Source of the DNA: Lawsonibacter asaccharolyticus
GTDB lineage: Bacteria > Bacillota > Clostridia > Oscillospirales > Oscillospiraceae
DNA length: 64,000 nt
NCBI GenBank assembly: GCA_003112755.1
Contig: BFBT01000001.1
Location: 2,604,001 to 2,668,000 of the forward strand
Direction: 5' to 3'
The notes beneath the pieces are model-generated. The model had not been told where the DNA came from. It made no database searches and was given only the letters and a program-made list of their open reading frames with translations. A program made the translations under genes and the position numbers. Position 1 is the first letter of the stretch. Every line of letters begins with the position of its first letter. Below, one piece after another: positions 9,266-16,892 of this stretch.

Positions 9266-9571
9266 TCAAAGCCGTTCCAGGGTACAGTCGTGCCCGGAAT
9301 GGTCCGTATCCAAAATGATTTCCACAATGGTGTCCATAGTCTCTTTTCCGAGATCGCGGACGCTTTTTTCATAGGCCAGCCACTTGATGCGGATGGGCTG
9401 GCCATACTCATGCCGCCCAAAACCGCCCCGGAGAATGTCATTGAAGGCGTCCAGGTTCCGACCAATCTTCCAGTCCAAACCGAAGGTAAATACCCGCTCC
9501 ACCTCGTCATAAAAACCGGCCATGTTGGAAAAGCGGCGACCGTCGATGGTGAACACCTCTCTCATGTCCAT
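9266..9571 (-). CDS. barstar-family ribonuclease inhibitor
   Basis: A 101-residue barstar-like protein. The N-terminal strand-helix (IDGRRFSNMAGFYDEVERVF), the DWKIGRNLDAFNDIL core and the C-terminal TIVEIILD strand follow the family closely. Barstar plugs the active site of barnase-type secreted RNases, so the likely role is neutralising an incoming or self-made RNase toxin. No barnase gene is nearby. Its 5' end overlaps the preceding gene by 10 bases. Confidence 0.9.
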   Translation of the reverse strand: MDMREVFTIDGRRFSNMAGFYDEVERVFTFGLDWKIGRNLDAFNDILRGGFGRHEYGQPIRIKWLAYEKSVRDLGKETMDTIVEIILDTDHSGHDCTLERL

Positions 9572-9915
9572 ATAAACGGCTCCTTTAAGTGGTATTTCTC
9601 CATGATCTTATTTTCCAGAGCTTCATAGGCATCCATATCCTCTGGCTGCGCTGGAATACCCTTTTCCCACCAGTAACCGTTCCCATAGTAGAAAAACATA
9701 GCCCAGTAATAAGGCAGATCATGGCTGAATATCGCCACTCCCAGGGCATCGGCCACTGGCTCTGCCAGCGGTGAGCGTTCCACTATCTGGGAGGCTTCCT
9801 CATAGGAGATCCCCACCAGCTCCACCAGCAGGTGCTTCACCAGTTCGCAGAAGCTGTACTGGTTGAAGATGACCTGACCATCCTCATCGTTGAACACAAG
9901 TCCATCTCTCACCAT
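9562..9915 (-). CDS. small hypothetical protein, immunity-type
   Basis: A 117-residue acidic protein with an unusually aromatic C-terminal segment (YYWAMFFYYGNGYWWEKG). No named family recognised. It overlaps the barstar gene by 10 bases and follows the RtcB gene by 18, so it is co-translated with a probable RNase inhibitor and an RNA ligase; a role against RNase-type toxins is conceivable but unproven. Confidence 0.75.
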   Translation of the reverse strand: MVRDGLVFNDEDGQVIFNQYSFCELVKHLLVELVGISYEEASQIVERSPLAEPVADALGVAIFSHDLPYYWAMFFYYGNGYWWEKGIPAQPEDMDAYEALENKIMEKYHLKEPFIWT

Positions 9916-9933
9916 GGCATTTCTCTCCGTTTT

Positions 9934-11142
9934 TTAATCCTCATCCCCAGCCTTGAAGTTGTAGATGGGGCGGATGATCTTCCTCACCTCCGCCGTGGGG
10001 CTGATGTTGTCCAGAATATCCTGCATCCCCTTATAGGCCATGGGGCACTCATCCAGGGTGGCCTTGCTCACCGAGGTGGTGTAGACCTCTGCCATCTGTT
10101 TTTTGAATTCAGACACCGTGAAGAACTGCTTGGCGTCCGCCCGGCTCATCAGGCGGCCGGCGCCGTGGGGGGCGGAGCAGTTCCAGTCCTCGTTTCCCTT
10201 GCCCACACAGAGCAGGCTCCCGTCCCGCATATTGATGGGGATGAGCAGCTGCTCCCCCGCCTTGGCGGACACGGCCCCCTTCCGCAGGATCATGGCGTCG
10301 GTATCGATATAGTTGTGGATGGTGGTGAACTGCTCCTCCACATGGAGCTTCATCCCCTTGACGATCTCATCCATCATGGCCTGCCGGTTGAGCATGGCGA
10401 AGTGCTGGACGATCTTCATGTCGTGGATATACTGCTCAAACAGTTCCCCGGACACATAGGCCAGGGCCTTGGGGATACTGGTCTGCTTGAGGTTTTTCAG
10501 CTTCTTCAGCTCTTTCTGGATCTCCTTTTCCCGGCCCTCCGCTTTCATTCGGGGAATCAGCGCCTCGATGGAGGCATCGTCAGTGCGGTTGAGCACCTTG
10601 TAGCCCGCCTCCTGATAGTAGCTGGCCACCTCTACACCCAAGTGACGGCTGCCGGAGTGGACCACAATGTAGAGGTTTCCCTCATCGTCCTTGTCCACCT
10701 CGATGAAGTGGTTCCCGCCGCCCAGAGTGCCAATGCTCTTTTCCGCCCGCAACAAATCTACATGGCGGGCACAGCACAGCTCACTCAGGTCGATCTCATT
10801 GAGATAGCGGTGGGCCTTATCCCGGATGGAGAAGCCGGAGGGGATTTTCTCATAGATCAGCTTGTCCAGCTTTTGAAGCTCCAGCCGTCCCTCCCGGATG
10901 CGGGTGGTCTCCATGCCGCAGCCGATGTCCACGCCCACCAGATTGGGCACCACCTTGTCGGTGATGGTCATAGTGGTACCGATGGTACAGCCCGCCCCGG
11001 CGTGGATGTCGGGCATGAGCCGGATGCGGCTGCCTGCCGTAAATTCCTGATTGCACAGCTCCTGAACCTGTGCGATGGAGGCACTGTCCACCACATCGGT
11101 GAAGATCTTGGCCTCATTGTATTTTCCTTTCATTTCGATCAT
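9934..11142 (-). CDS. rtcB: RtcB-family RNA ligase
   Basis: A 402-residue RtcB enzyme, which joins RNA 3'-phosphate or 2',3'-cyclic-phosphate ends to 5'-OH ends using GTP and Mn2+. Visible catalytic elements in order are DIHAGAGCTIGTT, VGVDIGCGME (metal ligands), LGGGNHFIEV, VHSGSRHLG and SAPHGAGRLMSR, whose His is the guanylylated residue in the family. No active-site residue appears missing. The start at 11142 (MIEMKGKYNEAK) matches the family and has an AGGAAATT site; a TTG start 13 codons upstream is possible. There is no Archease or RtcA gene beside it. Being between barstar and other immunity genes suggests repair of tRNA or rRNA cut by toxins. Confidence 0.93.
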   Translation of the reverse strand: MIEMKGKYNEAKIFTDVVDSASIAQVQELCNQEFTAGSRIRLMPDIHAGAGCTIGTTMTITDKVVPNLVGVDIGCGMETTRIREGRLELQKLDKLIYEKIPSGFSIRDKAHRYLNEIDLSELCCARHVDLLRAEKSIGTLGGGNHFIEVDKDDEGNLYIVVHSGSRHLGVEVASYYQEAGYKVLNRTDDASIEALIPRMKAEGREKEIQKELKKLKNLKQTSIPKALAYVSGELFEQYIHDMKIVQHFAMLNRQAMMDEIVKGMKLHVEEQFTTIHNYIDTDAMILRKGAVSAKAGEQLLIPINMRDGSLLCVGKGNEDWNCSAPHGAGRLMSRADAKQFFTVSEFKKQMAEVYTTSVSKATLDECPMAYKGMQDILDNISPTAEVRKIIRPIYNFKAGDED

Positions 11143-11177
11143 AATTTCCTCGCAATATTCTATGGGGCGTGGCCCCG

Positions 11178-11936
11178 TCAAGTCATCTCATACAGCAGGG
11201 CAGCGTCGCCCTGCACCAGTTCCAGATGGGAGCGCAGCGTTTCCAGTCCGCTTTGCACCGCCTCGGTGGGCAGATCCCAGTCTGGGGCAATTTCAGCGGC
11301 CAGCTCCGGGAGGTCCTGCTCCCGCAGAGCTGCCAGCAGTTTAGACGCCGGTTCTCCCTCCAGCAGAGCGCAGTCCAGGGTATCCTCCGTCTGGGGAGCA
11401 GGAAAACGAACATCCAGATCCAGCTCGCTCTCACACCAGTCCCAGATGGCCATATAGACCGCGCCGGAGCAGTCGCCGTTGGACAGTTCCTGCTCCATAG
11501 ATTCCTCCAAAGCCAACAGGCGGCGCTTTCCCAGCCTGCGGTCCAGAAGGGCAAAGATACGGACAAGGGGATTCTCGCTGACGAGGCTTTTCTCGATGCT
11601 CTGGTTGTCAAAGATCCCAAACGCCTCATAGAACACCTTTTGGTCAAAGGTACCCTGTTCCAGCGCATAGGCATGAGCCCGGTCGATGGCCTCTTTTGTG
11701 GAGTCGTGATCTTTCAGGGTTGTGGACCGCAGATGATGAAATTTCGTCCACACATTCTCAAAATAGGTGTAGTAGTTGCTCCGCAGCACTTCTACACCGT
11801 CCATGCGAATGGCTGCCCGGCCCTCATGGTCGGCGCTTTTGCTGTAACTGGCGGCAAAATACTGGATGTGGCCCCGGAGCGCCGGGCACAAGTAATCATT
11901 CTCTAATTTGTTGCGGATTCCGCTCCAAGTTGACAT
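11178..11936 (-). CDS. SF0329-like hypothetical protein
   Basis: A 252-residue soluble protein. The first 110 residues (MSTWSGIRNKLENDYLCPAL, then GRAAIRMDGVEVL) resemble the family annotated SF0329 in Firmicutes; the rest is helical, possibly a repeat-type scaffold. Function unknown. AAAGGAGG site present. It ends 35 bases before the RtcB start. Confidence 0.75.
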   Translation of the reverse strand: MSTWSGIRNKLENDYLCPALRGHIQYFAASYSKSADHEGRAAIRMDGVEVLRSNYYTYFENVWTKFHHLRSTTLKDHDSTKEAIDRAHAYALEQGTFDQKVFYEAFGIFDNQSIEKSLVSENPLVRIFALLDRRLGKRRLLALEESMEQELSNGDCSGAVYMAIWDWCESELDLDVRFPAPQTEDTLDCALLEGEPASKLLAALREQDLPELAAEIAPDWDLPTEAVQSGLETLRSHLELVQGDAALLYEMT

Positions 11937-12002
11937 GATAGCCGCCTCCTTTCTGATGCCGCTGTGGGTAAGGTTGATTCCTAATAAATTGAAATTTGAA
12001 GA

Positions 12003-12368
12003 TTACATATAATCCTCGATATATGATCGTTCTATAAATTCTTTTACTGCAAATATATCTGCAAACTCCTCATACCGGGGAAATCCGTCCACATTATGTG
12101 CTGAGTAAGTCAAATGGAACAGATAGTAAATGTCTCTTCCTATTCCGTTTCTGACAACATATAACACATCATCATTGGATTCACACTTCGCAACCGCCTG
12201 GATTTTTTTGCCGTATAAGAAGTGGTCTTGTCCTATTTCTTTGTTTAGTTCAGCAACAAATGCCCCGTCCGCCTGTGTGAAGGGGATCATATACCAGTTA
12301 AAATTTTTACCATATTTGTCGTACAGATCACAGAACATTTCTTCTAATGTCATTTTTCCTTCACTCAT
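12003..12368 (-). CDS. small immunity-type hypothetical protein, AT-rich
   Basis: A 121-residue protein. The C-terminal pattern YYLFHLTYSAHNVDGFPRYEEF is typical of a loose group of small immunity proteins in Firmicutes. Codon use is noticeably more AT-rich than in the flanking genes, suggesting separate acquisition. The start is uncertain: the internal ATG five codons in has a closer AAGG site. Confidence 0.7.
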   Translation of the reverse strand: MSEGKMTLEEMFCDLYDKYGKNFNWYMIPFTQADGAFVAELNKEIGQDHFLYGKKIQAVAKCESNDDVLYVVRNGIGRDIYYLFHLTYSAHNVDGFPRYEEFADIFAVKEFIERSYIEDYM

Positions 12369-12400
12369 TTACGGTTCAGCCCCCAACTGCTGCGCTGTTT

Positions 12401-13150
12401 TTATTGCTCATTGAGATACCTCGCCAATTTCTTCTCCAGCAGTTCCGTCATATCATTGCAGAGGCGCTTTACCTTATCCTGCTCATGGGCGTAGTACCAG
12501 ATGGTTTCCTCTCCGGGACGGAGCAGGAGCTGGTCGCCGTCCGCTTCTTTCCAGAACTCGCCCAGCACACAATACCGCTCTCCATGGATGGTCAGATGAA
12601 ATGTTCCAGAGAGTTCAACGATTACACCTGTGGATACATTGATGCCTGCGGTCAGCAGGAAGAACTCCCGCACCTGGGCCGGAAGCGTGAAATCCAGCAC
12701 CCTTTCTCGTCCTGCGATTTGCTCCTCTGTGGCGGCGGGCTTGATCTCATCAAAGAGGTTAAGCACCTTTGCCAATGCCTTGGAGAACTTGGGGTAACGA
12801 TGAAACCACTCCGGGTGACTGGCCTTGAATTCCGTTTGCTTTTTCCGCTGCTCTCGCTTCTGCTCCTCGCAGAACGCATCCAGCTCCGCCAGATACCGCT
12901 CCTGGTAGAGATCACTGGCCTTAAATGCTGTGCCGCTCTTTTCCAGAATGGCGATGGCTCCCTTTTGGCTGGTAAGCACCGGGACCCACTGAAAGTCATG
13001 CCGGCAAGGTTTCAGTTTCAGAAATTCACCGCGATTGAGCAGGGTTTCCAGTTCGGACTCATGCTTGTCCCACCAGCTCCGCCAGGTTTCGGGCGTTTCC
13101 CGCCCCTCGGCCAGGTCCAAGAGTTTTACTGTCAATGATTCTTTGTTCAT
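12401..13150 (-). CDS. SMI1/KNR4 (SUKH) family immunity protein
   Basis: A 249-residue protein. The C-terminal half (about residues 110-235) is an SMI1/KNR4-type SUKH domain: IKPAATEEQIAGRERVLDF, then VREFFLLTAGIN, and a late ETIWYYAHEQDK strand. The N-terminal 110 residues are a helical, charged extension. SUKH domains are the commonest immunity fold paired with nuclease toxins. The gap of 98 bases upstream holds a coding remnant described separately. Confidence 0.82.
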   Translation of the reverse strand: MNKESLTVKLLDLAEGRETPETWRSWWDKHESELETLLNRGEFLKLKPCRHDFQWVPVLTSQKGAIAILEKSGTAFKASDLYQERYLAELDAFCEEQKREQRKKQTEFKASHPEWFHRYPKFSKALAKVLNLFDEIKPAATEEQIAGRERVLDFTLPAQVREFFLLTAGINVSTGVIVELSGTFHLTIHGERYCVLGEFWKEADGDQLLLRPGEETIWYYAHEQDKVKRLCNDMTELLEKKLARYLNEQ

Positions 13151-13175
13151 AGGTACATACTCTCTTTCTCAGCTG

Positions 13176-13271
13176 TCACGATACTTGTGATTCTATGGCT
13201 TCGCCATCATCATTGATATAAGTGTAATGAATAAAATCCTCGTCCACATTACTCGGAAGCACAAAGCTCAT
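13176..13271 (-). pseudogene. short out-of-frame coding remnant
   Basis: The frame beside the end of the 13249-13638 gene stays open from an ATG at 13271 to a stop at 13176 and reads like a protein C-terminus (DEDFIHYTYINDDGE). There is no ribosome binding site of note. It is either the true tail of the neighbouring gene lost by a frameshift or the remains of another immunity gene. Confidence 0.35.
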
Positions 13272-13638
13272 TCATTTTTGGAATCAGTAATTTATCCATC
13301 CACTGACAAACAATCTCAAAGGTATTGTCAATTTTTTCTTCATTTCCTATATCAAGATATATTTCATTGTCTCTTAAACTGCAAAACAGTGGTTGTGTGT
13401 TGATGTTTGGTTTGGCGTAACCATAAGGGTCGTATGGACGGGTGTTGATTATATAGCAAACCTCTATGCTTATGCTATCCTTTGTGTTCCCGCCAAATGA
13501 GGAAAACGCAATCATATATGTGAAATTTTTACTGTGCCTCGTAAGTGTTTTGTCGGATTTTTTATACTTAAAGCCTAAATGTCCGTACTTTCCTTGCAAC
13601 TTGTTTCCAAGCATTTGCATTGCTTCGTTAAAGTTCAT
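13249..13638 (-). CDS. DUF4304-like small protein, AT-rich
   Basis: A 129-residue basic protein opening MNFNEAMQMLGNKLQ followed by GFKYKKSDKTLTRHS and several strands, similar in layout to DUF4304 immunity proteins. Base composition is clearly lower in GC than its neighbours. GGAGGGGG site before the ATG. The C-terminus may be altered by a frameshift: an alternative frame continues past its stop to 13176. Confidence 0.68.
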   Translation of the reverse strand: MNFNEAMQMLGNKLQGKYGHLGFKYKKSDKTLTRHSKNFTYMIAFSSFGGNTKDSISIEVCYIINTRPYDPYGYAKPNINTQPLFCSLRDNEIYLDIGNEEKIDNTFEIVCQWMDKLLIPKMNELCASE

Positions 13639-13690
13639 TGTGCCCCCTCCATTTTTTACAGGAAAAATAAATATAGTTCATTTCTCCGTT

Positions 13691-14803
13691 TCAGAGGTCG
13701 CAGGAATAGATGCTCATGACCCCGTAATCGGTGTGCAGGACAAGCCCGCTTTGGGTAAAGGCAAAATTCACCTGCCGCACCACAAAGGGGTCGTCAATGG
13801 CAGCCAGCAGTTGGCCGCTGCTGGTATCCCACAGCTCTATGGGAGAGCTGCCACGATCCTGCTGAACGGCCATCAGGCTGCCCCTTGTCCGCACCATACA
13901 GGTGTCTGAAAAATTCAGCCCCTGCCGGACAGAAAATGGGAAAGGATTGGCTATCTCCTCTCCGGTCTGGGTCAGATAGAACTTGCCGCCCACCGAGAAA
14001 AACTGGTCATCCGGGGAGAAAAAGGGATGCCAGCTCTCATTGGAGATCACTGTTTTTTGGGCGGACTTCAAATCGACCAGCACATACTCACCCTCGGTGA
14101 CGCGGTAGGCCGCTTTGCTCTGCCGGGGAGAGAGCATCCCGAAGCAGTAATAGGCAAAATTCGGGTCTTTTGACTTCTTGCATTTTACCGTTTCCCGCCA
14201 CACCTCCGTGTTGCTGACAAAGTCAAAGACGACGATCTCCTCGCCCGTGTACCACAGGGCCAAGTTGCCGCTGACATCCAGCATGGCCTTCATGCTGTTT
14301 TTCTTGTTGGCAAAGGGTGTGATTTCATGGGTGCGGAGTGAGAACTGCTGGAGAAGATAGCTGTTGTTCAGCAGCAGAGTATCATTGGGGCAGAGGACCT
14401 GCTCATAGGTCATCCGCCTGGCACCCAGAGAGACCGTTTCAAGGATCTCTCCGCTGCCATTGAAGTAATAGAGGATCTCGTCCTCAAAATCTCCGGCCAC
14501 CCTCGTCAGGAAGAAGTCGTCCCGTGTGAGGGCGGCAGCCAGGGGCATAAAACCGTTGCTGTCCTTTCCAACAAACCGGTGGCACCGCGCCTGCCCAACA
14601 ACAGCATCCGGATTCTGATAGACAAATCCTTTCCGCATCTGGCCCATCATGGCGCTGGCCGCCTTGCTCTTGACCTGGAAGGCGGAGTCACACAGGATCT
14701 CCTTGACCTTCCCGCCATTCAAGCAGGTTCGGATGATATGTCCGTCAATTTCGATCCGCCACTTCTTATTTGTGGCGGGGTTGAGGAAGGTTTTTTCAAT
14801 CAT
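13691..14803 (-). CDS. WGR-like domain plus beta-propeller-like protein
   Basis: A 370-residue soluble protein. Residues 1-60 (NKKWRIEIDGHIIRTCLNGG, then AASAMMGQMRKGFVYQ) have the WGR-domain layout known from PARP and MolR-type proteins. From residue 75 on there is a series of beta blades (for example GNLALWYTGEEIVVFDF and SPIELWDTSSGQLLAAI) resembling a WD40-type propeller. It overlaps the previous gene by ATGA. Function unknown; binding rather than catalysis is likely. Confidence 0.75.
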   Translation of the reverse strand: MIEKTFLNPATNKKWRIEIDGHIIRTCLNGGKVKEILCDSAFQVKSKAASAMMGQMRKGFVYQNPDAVVGQARCHRFVGKDSNGFMPLAAALTRDDFFLTRVAGDFEDEILYYFNGSGEILETVSLGARRMTYEQVLCPNDTLLLNNSYLLQQFSLRTHEITPFANKKNSMKAMLDVSGNLALWYTGEEIVVFDFVSNTEVWRETVKCKKSKDPNFAYYCFGMLSPRQSKAAYRVTEGEYVLVDLKSAQKTVISNESWHPFFSPDDQFFSVGGKFYLTQTGEEIANPFPFSVRQGLNFSDTCMVRTRGSLMAVQQDRGSSPIELWDTSSGQLLAAIDDPFVVRQVNFAFTQSGLVLHTDYGVMSIYSCDL

Positions 14804-15078
14804 GGCTTCGACCTTTCCTCCTTTCGGATCAGGATGCTTTTTCCCTCGGCGTTGATGCTATACAAGTCGTCCAGATGGATGTGGAATCCGTCCTCACGCA
14901 CGGTTTCTGCCATACCCAAAGCGGCTTTCGCCAATAGAAGCAGCCCCGCCCGGTTTCCCGTTAATTCCAATTCATTTCCATCATCATGGGTGGCAAAGGA
15001 GAGGTGGGCTTTCGGTTCTAACGGTAGGATGGGCAGTTGTTCATCATTGAATTGAATGGTCAGTGTTTTGGTTGTCAT
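14800..15078 (-). CDS. Imm32-like small immunity protein
   Basis: A 92-residue protein with strand-helix-strand layout: TIQFNDEQLPILPL, then ELELTGNRAGLLLLAKAAL and a final DLYSINAEGKSILIRKE. This is the layout of Imm32-type proteins. The start at 15078 has an AGGTGGG site and clears the previous gene; a longer frame upstream lies inside that gene. The stop overlaps the next start as ATGA. Confidence 0.7.
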   Translation of the reverse strand: MTTKTLTIQFNDEQLPILPLEPKAHLSFATHDDGNELELTGNRAGLLLLAKAALGMAETVREDGFHIHLDDLYSINAEGKSILIRKEERSKP

Positions 15079-15106
15079 CGTTTGTATCCCACCTTTTAAA
15101 AACTTC

Positions 15107-15970
15107 TCAATCAAAATCCATCCAAAGCAGGTGTTTTCCGCAGTGGAGACACTGGAACAGATAGCATTGCAGGTGCCCGCCATTGACAGATTCCCGAATC
15201 ATTTCCTTCTGCTCCTCGTCCCACATAGGATCTTCCAGCACATCTTCCATCACACCCAGCGCCCGCAGTTCTCTGGAACCCACAGGGCCCAGATAGGCGC
15301 AGTAATCGCCGCAGTGGGCGCGCCAGTATTCCTGCTGCCAGCCGGAGTAGCCGGGAGTGCGGTGGATGAGCTCGTCCAGCTTTTCAGAATCGTCCACACC
15401 ATCATCCACAGAGAAATCGTCCTGGAAGCTGCCGTCATATTTCCGGGCCGCCTCGCCGCTGGAGATACACTCCGGGCACAGATGCTCAATATCCTTCACA
15501 GCGTAAAAGGGGGCTGTATAGAAAATATGAGTCGTCTTGCCGCAGCAGTCGCAGACAACGCCATCTGGGGACTCCTCAAAAGCGCCGGTTTCCAGAGGGG
15601 TGGGGTGATACCGGAAGGTGGGCAGGCCCAGCTGGGCCTGCCGCTCCTTCTCTTTCTGTTTTTCCTCCGGCGTTTTTGGCCTGGGGAGGGCATAGTGGTT
15701 GCCCCAGTTCTCCGCATAGTCCTTCAGCGTACCCAGCCGCTTGAGGGTCTTTTTATCGGAACGATTTCCAATTTGGCAGAGCAGTTCGTAGGCGTCCTTC
15801 TTAAAGTCCAGCAGATCATACACATCCACCAGCACTTCCTTGGCCTGCCGGTCCTCGGCGTGTTCCAGGTCCTCCTTAAAGGCATAGAGGGCGCGGACAC
15901 TGTCCGGATTTCCTTCTGTCTCTCGAAACTGCTTTTGGAGTTCAATATATTGCTTCAGGTATTCGTTCAT
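15107..15970 (-). CDS. CbrC family protein (UPF0167)
   Basis: A 287-residue protein. Residues about 105-287 are a CbrC domain: LPTFRYHPTPLETGAFEES, CDCCGKTTHIFYTAPFY, LCPECISSGEAA, and a final LFQCLHCGKHLLWMDFD. The paired cysteines probably bind zinc. E. coli CbrC is linked to tolerance of colicin E2; that role is not proven here. The N-terminal 100 residues are a charged helical extension not present in the short E. coli form. Start at 15970 chosen for GGGAG; an in-frame TTG two codons earlier is less likely. Confidence 0.85.
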   Translation of the reverse strand: MNEYLKQYIELQKQFRETEGNPDSVRALYAFKEDLEHAEDRQAKEVLVDVYDLLDFKKDAYELLCQIGNRSDKKTLKRLGTLKDYAENWGNHYALPRPKTPEEKQKEKERQAQLGLPTFRYHPTPLETGAFEESPDGVVCDCCGKTTHIFYTAPFYAVKDIEHLCPECISSGEAARKYDGSFQDDFSVDDGVDDSEKLDELIHRTPGYSGWQQEYWRAHCGDYCAYLGPVGSRELRALGVMEDVLEDPMWDEEQKEMIRESVNGGHLQCYLFQCLHCGKHLLWMDFD

Positions 15971-15981
15971 GGTCAAAATCT

Positions 15982-16018
15982 CCCATCAATCCCACCAGAA
16001 GTACCAGACGGCGGACTG
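15982..16018 (-). repeat. direct repeat, copy 1: orphan 3' end of a DUF4253 gene
   Basis: 37 bases identical but for one to 16856-16892. In copy 2 these bases encode the last residues and stop of the 1875-residue protein (VWYFWWD). Copy 1 keeps the same reading (SAVWYFWWD, stop) but has no gene attached. The two copies bracket the lipoprotein gene. Confidence 0.85.
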
Positions 16019-16043
16019 TTTCTGGGAAACGCAAGTCCGCTTA

Positions 16044-16814
16044 TCAAGTCTGTGGGGAGGGTTCTGCACGGTCCAGAGGAGTCTCATTACATACACTTAC
16101 TTTGAACGGTTTGTTCTCCAGATCAAAATCGATCGTGATGCTTCTGCTGTACTGATCCAGATCATTTTCGATGGTATATTCTGTGGAAATCCCAAACTCT
16201 GGATGATCGCTGTATGTGTTGGGAAGATGAGTCCAACCATCACTGGAAGGATACCTCTCAATCAAATAATCCTGGGTTACATGGTTCAGTTCCTGATTAT
16301 CCAATTTGATGCTGGTGTGTTTCTCATCATAAAAAACCACCATGGAATCTACCACACCATCTTCGATTTTTTGAGATGGCGTATCCGACCCTGTGGACAC
16401 CTGGTTTGTAATGGTCACCTCTAACAACACCCCGTCTTTTTCCAGGAGCCGGATGATGGACCCACCCGGCAGGATCTCCTGCCCATCTTTGGATAGGGAC
16501 CAATCTGCCCGCGTTTCGTAATACTCTTCACCCACGAACGGCTCCAGGAAATAGGGTGTCTGCCCGCTGATTTTCCAACCATCGTCGGTCAACTGCTTCA
16601 AAGAAATCGGGATTGGATAATAAACACCGTTCACTGTCAGCCCCAATTCCATATTTTCCGGCATGGCTTCACTCTCCTGTTCATCCGGCATTTGCGTGAT
16701 GCTCTCTGTGATCTCCTCTGAAGCAACAGGGGTTTGGGCCGTGCCGCCCTCCCGCCCGCAGGCAGTCAGCAGTACCAGGAAACAGCACATCATCAGTGCC
16801 CGAAAGTTTTTCAC
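16044..16814 (-). CDS. predicted lipoprotein
   Basis: A 256-residue secreted lipoprotein: a basic start, a hydrophobic helix and lipobox LLTAC with the acylated Cys at residue 19, then an acidic, Ser/Thr-rich linker and a beta-rich domain (VNGVYYPIPISLKQL, VTITNQVSTG, FGISTEYTIEND). Translation starts at GTG 16814 behind GGAGGAACG. It is one of the very few exported products of the array and lies exactly between two copies of a 37-bp direct repeat, so it appears to have been inserted as a unit. It could intercept toxins outside the membrane; no family assigned. Confidence 0.82.
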   Translation of the reverse strand: MKNFRALMMCCFLVLLTACGREGGTAQTPVASEEITESITQMPDEQESEAMPENMELGLTVNGVYYPIPISLKQLTDDGWKISGQTPYFLEPFVGEEYYETRADWSLSKDGQEILPGGSIIRLLEKDGVLLEVTITNQVSTGSDTPSQKIEDGVVDSMVVFYDEKHTSIKLDNQELNHVTQDYLIERYPSSDGWTHLPNTYSDHPEFGISTEYTIENDLDQYSRSITIDFDLENKPFKVSVCNETPLDRAEPSPQT

Positions 16815-16855
16815 AGCGTTCCTCCTATCGTTGCTGTTCCGTCATTCCGATACAG

Positions 16856-16892
16856 CCCATCAATCCCACCAGAAGTACCAGACGGTGGACTG
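16856..16892 (-). repeat. direct repeat, copy 2: 3' end of the poly-immunity gene
   Basis: The functional copy of the 37-bp repeat, covering the stop codon and the final residues of the DUF4253 domain of the 1875-residue protein. The partner lies 874 bases away at 15982-16018. Confidence 0.85.

Noticed and set aside
9832-11457. 541-codon plus-strand frame opposite rtcB
   Set aside because: Antisense of conserved RtcB sequence; no recognisable domain and no ribosome binding site.
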